Shown: positions 37,421-49,643, counted from the first letter of the stretch. The stretch: DNA of 64,000 bases from Leucocoprinus leucothites (GCA_013368445.1 JAACJO010000004.1:2170001-2234000), one strand, 5' to 3'. Numbers and translations are program-made. The notes: generated from the letters alone by a model not told the origin.

Positions 37421-38843
37421 CCAACAAGAGAGAAGAGTAAAACCAGACGGTCAAGGGAGTAGCACGTTTTATAAATGGGGGAGAGTATGACTTCCTCGAG
37501 GGAGAAAGGTGGAAATCACTCGAGGAGAGTGTATAAGGTGAGGACTCGTGACAGGAAGTTATCCACACCGCAGAAGAAGAGAAAGGGTTAGCAGCGAATT
37601 AGCGTTTCGCGAAGCAGCGTCGGAAGCCGAAGTCAATGAAAAGGGCTAGGCAGACGGGCAAGTGGATAGACGAAACAGCGTTACAAGAGAAAGAAGCTTG
37701 CAGTTCGGGATGAAAAAGGCGAGGGGTCTGCTTCCGCTGAGGCCAGACGCCAAGAGGGCCCTGGTGGGGGTTTGAAGCAAAGTTCTAACCATGACTGGAG
37801 CTTAACTGCGGGTGCCAGCGCCTAGTCAGGAAAGCGAGGAAGAAATGCGAACAAAACGATGTTGAATAACAGCTAGTCGCTGGAATCGAACTAGAATTTG
37901 CGACCCTGAAGGTTAGCTTGTGACGTGATGGCACTAGAGAAACTAAAAATAGAAACACAACCACCGCTTTAAATTGCCAGCCGAACACACCTTCGCCGCG
38001 ATCTCTCCACTTGGCCAAGGCTGCCAAGGCATTTGAACTAGCGTACAAGTCCAATGAGAGCTACAGGCCTTCGAGTCGGAGAGAGCACGAGGGACAGTTT
38101 GTGGATATGTTACCCTTGACGTCGCTTGGTGCTCATGCTGGTCAGATACAAGCTTGAAAATGACCCGAAAACAACGGCCAAATCCCTTTCGGACTGATAA
38201 ACATTATTTTATTTATAGACGTTCGTGCCGTGATCTCAGCGCTTGGGCACCCGTTATTCGGATTATCAACGGTCATACAAACTCGTCACCACACCGTATG
38301 TATCATGGCAACATTTTAGAAGGACCCACTCATCAGCCGCTTCGCCGAATATAACCAAACGGGAGGGCGAGGATAATTTCTAGCGCGAAAACCTTCCAAC
38401 AACCCACTCCTTCTCTCGCATCTCCATCGAATCATTCCTCGCGACGGCATAGAGAAACCCCTGAGTTTGTTCTTCCTCTTCTGCGTTGTTGAATGAGCTT
38501 TGAACATGTTCGCAGTGTTTGCTGTGTCAAGATCCGCGTTTACCTTATACGGACCCGCCCTGGGTTTCCGAGGCAAAGGGGACACCAATTAAGAGACTGT
38601 ATTCTTCCCGCAGATAAGTGGTTTTACCGTTCCTTCAGCTGCTGGCATATACTACACCCATATTCTTCTACATTATAAGCGCCACGATATCATCTCCCGT
38701 ATCATCCGGAGAACATGGTCACAAGAGGAGCTTACGATCATTACTTTGAGTTTAGGGTAAGTCCGAGGAGGCAGCGAACCTACAGCTCCAGGGGGCTGAG
38801 TTTCTGGTCATCTTATGTCGGTAGATCGTGACCAAGTATATAA
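37421..38843. other. Intergenic, no protein gene recognised; contains a tRNA-like remnant
   Basis: 1.4 kb between the SUR7-like gene and the first DUF6533-like gene. Apart from a degenerate tRNA-like stretch, no feature could be supported. Confidence 0.4.
37872..37947 (-). pseudogene. Possible degenerate tRNA-Val-like sequence
   Basis: On the minus strand a 76-nt stretch reads like an eroded tRNA: a D-arm-like CTAGTG-CCATCACGTC, an anticodon region GCTAACC, a variable segment GGTCGC and a good B-box AGTTCGATTCC, with partly pairing ends. The anticodon loop is short and the T stem has mismatches, so it is probably not functional. It may be coincidence or a SINE-like remnant. Confidence 0.25.
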
Positions 38844-40143
38844 TTATAAAGTTAATACAGTTAGAACCTCGCTCTGTTCTACATCATTGTCAGGTCTCTT
38901 GAGGCCGCGTACATTAAGGATGAGCCGACTGGACTGGGCGAAAATATGTATTCCATCATTCGGTGCAAATAACCACATGGTGCGAGAGACTCGGAACTTA
39001 CCATGGTTGAAATAGCACATATCATGACACTGTGGAAAACCTTGTGCTAAGTTTTGGATGTGATACTTGAAAGAAGGACCACATACGGAGCTGCGATATG
39101 AGCAGCTGTCTTGACATATATGTCATACGGGAATATAGAAAGCAGCACACCTGCCAAATGGTCATTTTTACTGATCTTCTGACTGGGAAAAAAAAGGCGA
39201 CGTAGTTACCGCATAGAGCAAGAAACATCCACGAATTCTCCCTCATGATTAAAATAAGGACGGGATGGTCTGACCATCCTTCTTGCATAGCATTGCGATA
39301 TCTTTGATAAATCAAAAGCCAAAAGACAGCTTGATTGAAGAGAGTCAATATGCTAGAGCATTCAATAGTGAAGTTTTAGTCGCTCGCAACACCGTTTGAA
39401 GGATGACGAGACCCACCAGAACCACTTCGCAGATCCTGACGACCTCTTTATCACTATGCAAAGATCTTCCATCACTACCTCTCGCATCCACCTTGATATA
39501 TTCCATCCATCAAACCCACAGCAAAAGATAAACCAAATAGCCAAAACTCCTCCAACAGGCGCCGAACGATCATATAGAGCGTAAACTGTTCAGCGTCAGC
39601 CAAAATCAAGAAATGAGATAAGATGGAGCACATACGCACTCCGCGTCATCATAATGAGCTCCATATTGCACACCAACAGATAAGTCAGGCACATCTGAAA
39701 CAAAAGCCACCGATGACAATTTGGGTTCTTCCATTCGAGAAAGCTAGGGGAAGAATAAATGACATTCATGCTGAGTATCTCTAATGTAAGCTGAATTTCA
39801 AAAAAAAAAAGATAAGAAAAGGGCTCACCCCTGTCCAGCCAGTGCAAAGTATCGGCAAATACAAAAGCTCAGCTTGATGAGTGGCAGTGCGTCGCTCCTG
39901 AGGGGGAGGAGGATAACACACGGTGTGAGGGCTTTGGAACAAAAAACATGGGTACGAAAGATACTCACTTCCAGATATGTTGCATCTCCCTATCCCAACT
40001 CAAAAATTGGTCGTAAACGAGTAAAGACAGGCCTGCTACTGTCGGTGAGGCAACGATTCAGCTTTCATTGCCTAGTTCCAAATTAACAATGAACAATAGC
40101 TACCGTTCATATAATGTCGTGCAAGTACCTCGCTTGACATCAT
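38844..40143 (-). CDS. DUF6533-like multi-helix membrane protein
   Basis: Firm exons at the 5' end are 40143-40104, 40038-39969, 39897-39829, 39770-39640 and one starting at 39585. They encode L-L-V-Y-D-Q-F-L-S-W-D-R-E-M-Q-H-I-W, the diagnostic DUF6533 block, then R-Y-F-A-L-A-G-Q, two helices and I-Y-A-L-Y-D-R. Further hydrophobic segments (T-L-F-N-Q-A-V-F-W-L-L-I-Y; L-L-S-I-F-P-Y-D-I-Y) and a last exon with S-S-R-L-I-L-N-V-R follow. The introns between 39500 and 38930 could not be placed with certainty, and two would be only about 40 nt. The 3' half may be misread or partly decayed. The family is common in Agaricomycetes with unknown function. Confidence 0.55.
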
Positions 40144-42194
40144 GAACAGGCCAGGCTGAGTGTAGGAGGGAATCGGGGGGAAGGAGGGGGGAGCTCGTCG
40201 ACGGTCGTGTACCACCGGGCTTGGCAGATGTCCATAAGTAAGGGTCGGGCTCCTTGGGAGATACAGTCAGGTTATCGTCCTGCTGAGAAATAAATAACGG
40301 CATGTCATTCTGGGTACCGAGACCCGCTCTGTGGCCAACAAGGCCATGGGCTTCGAGTCTACTCCTGTTGTTTCGTTTGGTTGTGGAACGCCATAGCCAT
40401 ACTTTAACCAGATTCATGAAAACTGCGCTGATCTCTGGTACTGATGCAGTAAATTATTCGCCGGTGTACAGAGAGATAAACGGTCCGTAATCAGGAGCAC
40501 ATGGAGGCATCAGAGTAGACGCAGCCGAGTTAATTATGTCTGTCAGGCATTCGTTGCTTGGAGTGATCGCCGTTGGAAGTTAAGCGTCCATTAGCAACAC
40601 TGGACGAAAGACGGTTCCATGAGGACTTGCGACCTCAAATCGCGAGTATAGAGGACTGACCAGACTTCCAGGAGGTCGTGCCAGAGAATCAGAAGGCGGG
40701 GATAGGGGCACACGAATAATGGGCCGTGACAGTTAGGTGTATCACGTTTATAATTAGCAGTTCCGATCATTGCCAAATATACCCGTAACTCTTTGAAGTG
40801 GTTCGGCGTCGACAAAAGCCAAGGGCAAAGAGAACTTTACATGCCTTTAAAAGCTCTCTCATCAAATCACTCAGACAAACCCAGGGTATGAGACCTGACT
40901 AAAAAGTCGGACGCTGTAGGAAGAAACAACAGGGAATACTTAGTACGGTACTCAGCCTTCGTAACACTCGTCATCATGACTCCCTGTATGCGTCTTTCCA
41001 TAAAGCCCATGACCTGCCACATTTAACTGAATATGTACGGCCTCCGCAAATGCGCTCTTCAATTCTCGCCAAGCCGACGCTGACCCCCGCAAACCATACG
41101 GGCTGAGTCTGGGTCAAGTCGCCTCCGGCGATGCGATCATCGCGCGTCATCAAAACACCTGATAATAGATACTATGCGCCAGTCCTCTTCCAAAAAAAAA
41201 ACAAGAAAAAAAGACTGCTCCCCCTTCGTCGTGATCAAAAACACATTCCTATTCACTTCTCCAATAATTCATAAAAATACACAAATATCTTACACTTCTT
41301 TCACTACGACGAGACAAAAAGCAAAAACGAACATCATAAATAGAGACTTTGGTTGAAGAGATAGAGACAAGGATCGTGGAATCATTCAAGCTTGGAGAAA
41401 AAGAAAGAAAAAGAAGTCAAGGAGGAAAACCGTCTATCGTAACGTTAGATAGATAGAATAGATAAGCCCTACAATTCGTACATCTTCATATCGCACAACC
41501 ACACCGACTTGGATCAACGAACGAGAGACAAAGACAGAGGGAGACGCGAAATACAAGAAAAATACAAACACACAAAACCGACATGGAATAAAAACTAGAT
41601 AAAGAAACAAACTTGAACAGATAAACAGGTTTCTTCATATACAAAAATATACAAGAAACGGGAACACATCGAGAGAGCGAGGGAGTCGGAAAAAAGAAAA
41701 TAACACAGAAGATATAAACAAGAAAGAACAAAAAGATATGAACATATATTCTTGTTGGATCATGAGGAACCATGACCCAGTTCAACAACCCTGGAAGTGG
41801 GTTGAAGGAACCAGAAAGAGGCGGCACCGGGCGGCGGGGAAGAGAGAAGAGGGCGAGGTATGCAGTGACCCATTTCGTCGAAGTTGAAGTCGTCAGCTTC
41901 GTGTTTGTAGATGCTGTCGTTACTTGTTGCTGATGAAGAGAAAAGGAACAAGAGGCGAAATAGAAAATAGAAAGTGAGAGAAAGAGTGAGAGTGAGAAGT
42001 CGTGACTGGTGTTACAATAGATTGCAGAACAGAAACCGAAATCCCTTGTTGATACACTTGTTGGCAAGAGAGAAAACTTGGATCGCATCACAGAAACACA
42101 ACAATCAGGTTGGTGGGCGAAGGTCATCAAACCCACGTCGTACACATCGCCACCACCACCATCACCATCGCCATTGTGGTGAAGCAGACGTGCA
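40144..42194. other. Intergenic / long 3' UTR, no gene recognised
   Basis: About 2 kb. The part from about 41170 to 42194 is A- and purine-rich on the plus strand and likely includes 3' UTR of the minus-strand Whi5-like gene. A long frame there was considered and rejected. Confidence 0.45.
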
Positions 42195-44304
42195 TCACGA
42201 ACGCACGATATCAATCCCAGCACCCAACCCACCCCCTCCCACATCTCTTCCTCTCTCCCCTTGCTGCTGCTGGTGAAACCTCATCTGCTCCTCCTCAAAC
42301 AACTTCCTCCCAACATCCGCTCTCAGGCTCGTATTCTGCTGCTTCTGCGTAGAACGCGAAGGCGACGGCGAAGCATTGATAAACTCATTAAAGTTGAAAT
42401 CTGCCACCGCAGAAGGCGTCCCCCCGACGCCACCACCACTACCACCACGGCCGTTATTACGAAGTGGACTATCAGGCACAGTGTGTTGCGTCGAAGAAGA
42501 GGAGGTCGACGACTGAGAAGAGGGAAGGGAAGGTGGTGGAAGGAGTTGTCCAGGTGTGATCATCGTAGAGGATGGGGAGGTACGCGAAGAAGCATTGGCA
42601 CCATGTAAATCCCTTGATCCGCCCTCGGTATGAGCACCACCGCCGCTCAACGTATAATTCCCATCACTCGTTCTAGCCAAGGTCGTTGGTTGTTGCTGTT
42701 GTGCAGCAGCACCAGCAGGAGGCATAGGCTCATCATGAACCATCACATCAGGGGCACTGGCAGAAGGAAACAATATCCTCCCTTTACTCCTCAAAGCGCC
42801 AGAATCATTGCCCCCAAGGGTACGATACGAGGACGGGTCCCTCTGTTTCGGCGTGGGACGGGCGGGAGAGGGCGAAGTGGCGAGGAAAAGCATCAAATCA
42901 GCAGCTTCATTATCGGTAGGTGCAGTAGGCCGTGGAGTCGAATGCTTGCGGCCACCACTGCTTCCACTGGAATGGGAAGACTGAATAGGACCAGGCGGTG
43001 GCGTCTGTTGTTGTCTATATGAAGATGAAGAAGCCTCCGAGACGCCCATCATAGCATTCGCAGAAGAAATCGATCCCGGGGGACTTGTCGCCGTTGTTGA
43101 CCGGGCCGAGCTTTGTGCGAAACTCTGGGAATACGAGTACGTAGATCCAGTTTCAGAACCATCAATACTGGATCTCGGAGAGTGCGTGCTACCTCCATAT
43201 GAACGAGAATGATGATGCATGAGCAATGAAGTCAGAGTTGCAGCAGCCTTCATGTCAACATCGCCATCAGGGTCTACAGCAACGCGTTGTCTCCCTTCAG
43301 CGCGGCTCCGGTGTTTGCCCTTGGCTTTATTGTCAAGAGAAGCACGTTTAGCCTTTCTTCTTTCGGGAGATGCAGCTGCTTTCTTGTCTGGCTGTTTAGC
43401 CTTGGAATGAGTGCGGCTGCCGTCTGCTGCCGATTTTGGGGACGGCTTGACGGTTCGAACCCTGGGTGATGGAGCAGGCCGAGAAGACGGGGGGACGGGT
43501 GGATCATTCGCATTCAAGACAGTCCTGGCGGCTACATGGGGAGGAGGTGGCGCCAAAATGGAGGAATACAAGCTTTGTTGATGTCCACTAGTAGACCTAT
43601 GATGGTGTTGGGCCGAAGATGGGGTGACGGTGGGGTGATGTGCCCTAGGGGATGAAGTCATAGGCGGGGGCATATTACCTGAGGGACGTCGGGCATGGGC
43701 ATTGGAAGTAGAGGCGCCGGCGCCAAGGGCGGAGGATGAAGCAGATGTTGATGATGGAATGGAGGAATTGCTATAATGAGAGGAGGAAGGTCCGGCGGAC
43801 TTGCGCTTGGCGGCGATGGTGCGGTTGAAGGAGGCGGCCTGGCTCTGACTTAGGAGATGTCCCTCGAGCTCACGAATAGGCACATGAGAAACATTATGAA
43901 TAGCCTTGTATGACGCATATGAGAGCCGTGCACGCAGAGCACGAGTTACCTACAAAACAAAACAAGCGTGAGTGTTGGGTCTAGGGTGTGTATGAAGGAC
44001 CCAGGAGAAAGGCGGAGACGGGCCGAAGAAGGACCGTCGCAGCTCCTAGTTGGCCGGGGGTGACGCTGGGCCAGTGTGTGGACTGGTCAAGGGAAGAGGA
44101 ACGACGCGTCGGTATAGAGCAGAGCAGAGCAAGACGCACCATCGAAATCTCTGCACGCGCAAGAAACTTTTGGACGGCGTGCTTACGGAGCTCCCGTTCA
44201 TGGGCATCCAGGGGCGAGAGGGGCGATGCCTGGCTTACGGGGGTATGAGAGAGATAAGGAATGGGCGGGGATGGGGAGGTGGCAGACGAAGCTGGCGTCG
44301 CCAT
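42195..44304 (-). CDS. Whi5/Nrm1-like G1/S transcription regulator (tentative)
   Basis: Two exons: 44304-44140 and 43949-42195, giving 639 aa. Residues 30-85 are helical (R-E-L-R-K-H-A-V-Q-K-F-L-A-R, then L-R-A-R-L-S-Y-A-S-Y-K) and resemble the short Whi5-type motif of SBF/MBF-binding repressors. A second block, A-A-D-L-M-L-F-L-A-T-S-P-S-P, matches the hydrophobic motif repeated in such proteins, and D-F-N-F-N-E-F-I-N-A-S-P lies near the C-terminus. The rest is low-complexity Ser/Pro/Gln with many S-P and T-P sites, as expected for a CDK target. The name rests on these short motifs only; another disordered nuclear protein is possible. Confidence 0.6.
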
Positions 44305-44688
44305 TGGCACGAAGGGGCAGAGATGGTGAACAGGAGCAGTGGATGGTCGCGCGTAGAGGATGAGTAAGAGAAAGCCAAGTGTGGGTGTCGTTGCGACCCA
44401 TAAGCTAAGCCCTGTCAAACGCGACGACGCGTATCGGCATCTTCCGTGGTTTCTCCCCATCCATAAGCCGGGTCTCTGCCGCATAGGCTCTGCTGGCGCT
44501 ACTCAACACTGCACGCAATACACTTTTGGCGGATAATCAGATTCACTCCGTACCAGTCTGCGCTGGCAACTGTCTCGCTTTCGCTTTTCAGAGGAGAATT
44601 CCACCGAAGCCAAGACGTGGATATAATCTCTCATCACATCAGATGACTGACAACTCTTGTCTTCGGCTGTCTGTCGGGTACCTCATCA
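44305..44688. other. Intergenic: promoter of the Whi5-like gene and RAI1 3' flank
   Basis: 384 bp. Open frames extending the Whi5-like exon upstream to 44484 exist, but the Met at 44304 gives the most family-like start. Confidence 0.4.
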
Positions 44689-46315
44689 CTAATCCGTCCG
44701 CCTCTCCTCCCATGCTGCTGCTAGTCCTCTCCAATACCATCCAGGCAAGAACCCTACCCTATCCTCTCCTGCCTCTACCTCCGCCATCTCCGTCTCATTC
44801 AACTCGCGCACCCTGACACCTTCTCCAGGCGAGAACCCCACGCGCCACACTCGAGCCCTCGACCCGTGACACTCTTCCACGCTCTCCTTCACAAACTCCA
44901 AGAACCGGTTCCCCCAATCCAAGCACTGCACCGGATCCCATGCACCGGGTTTACCACGCACTAGACGTGGTATCTCTACTGTTCTAAACGTCTGCACCGT
45001 ACTCACTACTCCGCCGGGCGTCCGGAATCCCACCACTATTTCCTGATTTATCCCATATGAGCACATGCTTTCACAAGTATGGCGCCTTGCACACGAATAA
45101 ATTACTCACAGGCACTCCCAGGAGAAATGACTGAAAATAGAACTTGAGTAGTTTCCTTGGAACACGACGTCACATCATGCTTCCACGCGAACGAAATGTC
45201 ACCTTACTTTTCGAATCGGGCCTCGTCATGCGCTCCACGTATCGTCAACGACGTCTTTAATTCCACAAATGTGTCAGGCTGTCCAGTGTACTTTTCTGTT
45301 ATCAGTTTCTCATTAGCTATTATAACTTCTCTTAAGCTGTATCGTACTTACCACGAACACAGTCAACCTCTCCCCCAATTAATATACGCGTATTCCCGAG
45401 CTTGGTCCGAACAACACTACACCACTGTACATTATTATTCACATCCCCACTCCACCCAAACGGTACACGCGTGCCCTGAGTCGCGTCTGGGTTCGATCGA
45501 CGCGGTGTATCGGCGGTACAGTACGATTCGAACGCGTAGCCATAATATGTCTGCATTGATTGCCTCGGGTTCATGTTCTGCCTACGTTCTATTATGACAA
45601 TGTTTCCGATAACGAATAAACCACCACCAACTCACTTTTCCTTTGCCTTTGCATCAGACACAAACTCCTCGAAATACAACGTCTCATCCACTTTCATCAC
45701 ATTCAGCTCCCAAGCATCTCTCTCCTCACCGTATGGCGCTGTCAAGATCCTACATCATCAACATTGACCCTCGTCAACACCCAACTCAAGGCACACTCAC
45801 TTGGTCAAAACACCTCTCCAACTAACAACACCCAACCCTCTAACCCTCTCCTTCCCTTCCCCTTCTCCCTCCCTCACCTTCTCAAGAGCCCTCAGCAACG
45901 AATCCAGCCTCCCCTTCTCCTCCTCCAACCCTCTCCTCACCCACCTCTCATACCCGTAATCTAACTTTGCACCACGAGGAGGTTCAACATAATACTTCAA
46001 CGCCGAGTTGTCAAAAACGAGGTCTCGAGTGGGTGTGTAGGAAAAGGTTGTTAGTTGTGTTGGTTGTTGGAACGGTGTCGGCCTGCGTTTGGAAGGTGAG
46101 GGTGAGGATGAAGATGAGGGCAAGGAATACGAGAGGACGCGTTCTTCGTATTCGTGTTCATGATGTTCGTCTACTACGCGTGAACCACTAGCCAGAGTCT
46201 CCTCGTCGAGAATAGCACTACTACTCTCTTTCATCCTCTTCCCTCCTCTCTCCTCTCCATCCTCCTCCTCACGAGTACCATTAACAAAATCATCTCTATC
46301 GCGTTTAAGACTCAT
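44689..46315 (-). CDS. RAI1: RAI1/DXO family decapping and pyrophosphohydrolase protein
   Basis: Six exons: 46315-45801, 45749-45636, 45581-45352, 45295-45208, 45155-45110 and 45042-44689, giving 448 aa. The first 90 residues are acidic/Ser-rich. The core has Y-Y-G-Y-x-F-E, G-G-E-V-D-C (metal-binding Glu/Asp), F-V-E-L-K-T-S (the E-x-K catalytic motif), L-L-K-F-Y-F-Q-S-F-L-L-G-V-P and I-V-V-G-F-R, all diagnostic of RAI1/DXO. The enzyme removes defective 5' caps or 5' triphosphates in the nucleus and partners with the Rat1 exonuclease in yeasts. All exon phases agree. Confidence 0.92.
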
Positions 46316-46832
46316 CTCCGACGATCCACGAACCCCAGACCCAAGCTCGCCGGGACTTGAGAATGATGCCTAAGTCGGACAAAGTAGCGTAGCGCTAAGC
46401 GAAATGAAATACTCGGTGTGAGCGGAATAGCTTGAACAGCAGAGGCGAACGTGCGGAATGTAGGGTTGGGTTAGCCAACAGCAAGCACCTCATACGTTGA
46501 ACTGTTGAAACTGGAGAACGTGGATTGACGTTGATCTTTGTTTGTCCACTTTGGTTTCTCTAAACTGAATTCCGCTATAAATAGATGTGTTCAGGGTTTG
46601 GAAAGGTATTTGTCGTGAGGCTCAGGAAAGAGGGAGAGACAGTGCAATTAATAAAGGAGAGTGTACAGAGTTATAATAACCAGTAGCTACTCGAAAGCCC
46701 AAAAAGAGAAACGTATAAAGTGAGTATGTGCGCATGATTCATGGTACAAATGCAGAGAGAACGACTTGGTATAGGTAACCATGCAAATTCCCAAAAAGAA
46801 GAGAAAAAAGTCCCAAATAATCGATAAAAACA
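46316..46832. other. Intergenic: RAI1 promoter and J-protein 3' flank
   Basis: 517 bp with no coding signal. Confidence 0.4.
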
Positions 46833-48715
46833 TTACAAATGTAACGCCTGCTTAAACACCTCCCACTTGCTCTGCACCGTCGGAGGCATAAAAATCTCCC
46901 ACCTCACAACCATACACCCCCTCTTCATCTTCTTCCTCCTCCTCGACCTATGACTCTCCCCCTCGCTCTCTCCCTCTCCCTCATCCTCCACGCCAAACAT
47001 CGGCATCCCTGCACCCTCAATCCTCTGCACCCCATTCACATTCCCATCGTTCGCAAAATCGATCTCAAATCGGCTCTCCTTCCCATCCAACCCTTTCACA
47101 TTAACCACCCCCCTTTCCTTTTTCAAACTCTCCACCCAAGGTAACCTCACGTCCAAAACCAAATCATCTTTAATTCGAATAAACTTCTCGTGTTTCTCTT
47201 CTTCAATGATAAAATGCACGTCCTGTCTTGACCCATCCGGTCGTTCGTGTCCCGTGTTTTTGAATATAATCTGCGTCCCGTGCGCGCTTCCTGGTGGAAC
47301 TTCGACGTCAAGAATGACAGTTTTGCGTTTCCCGTTGAGTTTACATCTGACAACTCTGAAGCGTAATTTTTTGCCATAGAAGAGGTCAATGAGACTTAAT
47401 CGGATAGTGTATGTCCATTTTTCGTATACCCCGAATGAACGAGCGAGTGCAGAGTCGAATTCCGGAATTAGTGTACGTTCTTCGTGTTCCCCTTTTGACT
47501 CGGAGGAGGAAGAATGGCGTCGTCTGGATGGAGATGTAGAAGAATGCATCTTGTCTGCCGAGTCACCCGAATCAGGTGTTTTCTCGTCAGGGGGCTGGGC
47601 AGGAGGGGATGGTGTCGTCGCTACAGGGGTGGTGCTGGTGGAGCCATCTGGCGTTGTAGTAGCCTTCGGCTCGAGCTCGGCTCCCTTCATCTCGGTATCC
47701 TCTTGAACAGCGGATGCATGAGGCACTTCAATCTCAGGATTGTCGTAAGTTGAAACTTCGGAGGTCGTGTAAGACGTAACAAGAGGAGGCACGCTGCACT
47801 CGGAGCTAGCGATATTATTAATCTCTTGCTTTTGTTCTCCGAGAGCTTTTGTGAAGGACGTAACAGAATGGGCAGTGTCAGTGAAAGGAACGGCGTCCTC
47901 AGAGGGCACGTCTTTGTGAGAACTGTGTTTAGAACGTGCCGATGTTTTTGAAGCTAAAGAGGACGAGGAAGTCCGAGAAGTAGTAGATGTTGCAGATGAA
48001 GAGACAGAAGAACGAGAGGATGTCGATGATGTCGTTGAAGAGGTAGAGGATGAAGACGAGCTAGAAGATTTTTGCGAGTCGGCAGTGGACGGCCGCGAGC
48101 TGTGCTTTTTCTTCGTTTTGTCTAGACCCGACACCTTATTCTCATCTCGTCGACCATTGTCGCGGAGCATGTCCACGTTTTCGACCCTGGTGCCCAAATT
48201 TGATGGTTTTGCATCATCTTGTTCAAGATCCGTGGCTTTTGTTTTTGTTTTCAAATGAGTGGAATGATGACTACCGCTGTCCGGTGAGGAAGCGCTCGAG
48301 GATGCTGAACTAGATTTTGAGGACGTAGAAGAGGACGAGGATGAAGATGAGGACGACGACGACGTTGAGGAAGAAGAGGAGGATGTCGATGGTGAATGTT
48401 TCTTTGCCTCACGGCGACGCTCACGGAGAATTGCCCTATAGGCGGCGTCAATCTATGTATGCGCAGCATAAGATGTATCAGTTATGAGCTTCATCACGGT
48501 TCCGACCAGTAACCCACCTCCATAAATTTCTTTGTCGCCGTCTCCTGATCATCGAGCTTTCTGTCCGGATGCCATTTTTTCGCCTATCATGCAAGAAAAA
48601 TGTAAGTTCAGCGAACAATGAAGTACTATCTAGTACACACCATAGCCCTATAAGCCTTGCGAACTTCCTCATCGGTCGCCTTGGATGAAATCTCCAACAC
48701 ATCATACGGACTCAT
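46833..48715 (-). CDS. J-domain protein with DnaJ C-terminal domain
   Basis: Three exons: 48715-48641, 48583-48518 and 48452-46833, giving 586 aa. Residues 1-65 are a J domain (Y-D-V-L-E-I, then the H-P-D tripeptide and Y-R-A-I-L). Next comes a very long Ser-rich linker, about 50 residues mostly Ser followed by another 200 low-complexity residues. The last 230 residues are a DnaJ C-terminal substrate-binding domain (L-S-L-I-D-L-F-Y-G, V-P-P-G-S-A-H-G, V-H-F-I-I-E-E). There is no Cys-rich zinc finger, so it is class II. It would stimulate Hsp70, probably in cytosol or nucleus. The linker is unusually long for this class. Confidence 0.88.
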
Positions 48716-48748
48716 GTCACTAACTAGGTGACGCGGGAAATAATAAAC

Positions 48749-48841
48749 AGAGAAGAGAGAAGAGAGAAGAGAGAAGAGAGAAGAGAGAAGAGAGAAGAGA
48801 GAAGAGAGAAGAGAGAAGAGAGAAGAGAGAAGAGAGAAGAG
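48749..48841. repeat. Tandem heptamer (AGAGAAG)n, about 13 copies
   Basis: An almost perfect 7-bp tandem repeat over 93 bp, 34-126 bp upstream of the J-protein ATG. On the coding strand of that gene it is a CT-rich (CTTCTCT)n tract, the composition often found at fungal transcription starts. Confidence 0.95.
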
Positions 48842-49333
48842 TCAAAGTCTCAACCCCGCAAAGAGGGTAGTAGGCAAAGATGCAAGACAGAGAAGAGCAA
48901 ATGAGCGGGGGCTCAACTTGGCCCTTCCCTCGGCCCCGAGCTACGTTTTATATTACGTCGGTGGTTTGGGCAAAGGCGCTGTTGGGATCACCACGAGGCG
49001 CATTGTTTGGGCGGAGGGTCGATAGGACGATTCATTCCAGACGGTTCTACACGTCTTTGCTTGACTAATTGCCTCCAGGTAGGCATGTCCAAGCGCCTCC
49101 ATCCCATGGAGCGTCACAAGTGTGTTAATCTCAGCGGGTCTTGCCTCGAGGTGTCCTTGCAGAAGTTCATGACGCCTACACTGCCTAACAAGATCAAAGC
49201 TGTGTTTCTGATGAATCATCGAAAGCCTGTGACGACACTAATACAGACACGATAACAAGGTGTGTACAGAATGATTGTGCTACACTCTATGATGCTTCTA
49301 GTTTGATGGTTTCTTTTTTTTTTCGCCCCCTCT

Positions 49334-49360
49334 ATTTTTGGAAAAAGGGTTTCCAAAAAT
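49334..49360. repeat. 11-bp perfect inverted repeat (hairpin)
   Basis: Arms 49334-49344 and 49350-49360 (ATTTTTGGAAA / TTTCCAAAAAT) around a 5-nt loop. It lies about 280 bp past the tail-anchored protein stop. Confidence 0.85.
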
Positions 49361-49643
49361 ACCCGTCAACCCCTATGACAACCCTGATAGTCGGTCAGCC
49401 AATAACAGAGAATTGTTTAGTCAACAATCAGCACTGCAATCGTCAACAAGTTCCAAATTTATCAAGACGTTCCGATGGAATTGTAAAACATGCAACGTTA
49501 AATCGAGGCGCAAGGAAGCCTACATTATTAATCCAAGATGAATGAAAGACTCAGTTTCTGAATACATAACCACTCGGGGCCAGACAAGTATCCTACTCTG
49601 AAGTATTTGTCCAAGAGACTGGAACAAAACACTGGATGACGTC

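Larger units (their letters stand above)
48716..49643. other. Intergenic with heptamer repeat and hairpin
   Basis: 928 bp upstream of the J-protein gene and downstream of the tail-anchored protein gene. It contains a 93-bp heptamer array and an 11-bp perfect inverted repeat; no gene recognised. Confidence 0.45.

Noticed and set aside
37785..38054. Minus-strand frame of 89 residues upstream of the SUR7-like gene
   Set aside because: It lacks an ATG start and overlaps the tRNA-like remnant; no family resemblance.
41486..42244. 252-residue open frame on the minus strand overlapping the end of the Whi5-like gene
   Set aside because: Its composition mirrors purine/pyrimidine-skewed UTR sequence (runs of Ser, Phe, Leu), it has no family motif and it overlaps the stop of a better-supported gene; most likely 3' UTR.
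45110..45155. Suspected 1-nt frameshift in exon 5 of RAI1
   Set aside because: Recounting gave 46 nt with a continuous F-L-L-G-V-P; the apparent insertion was a reading slip.
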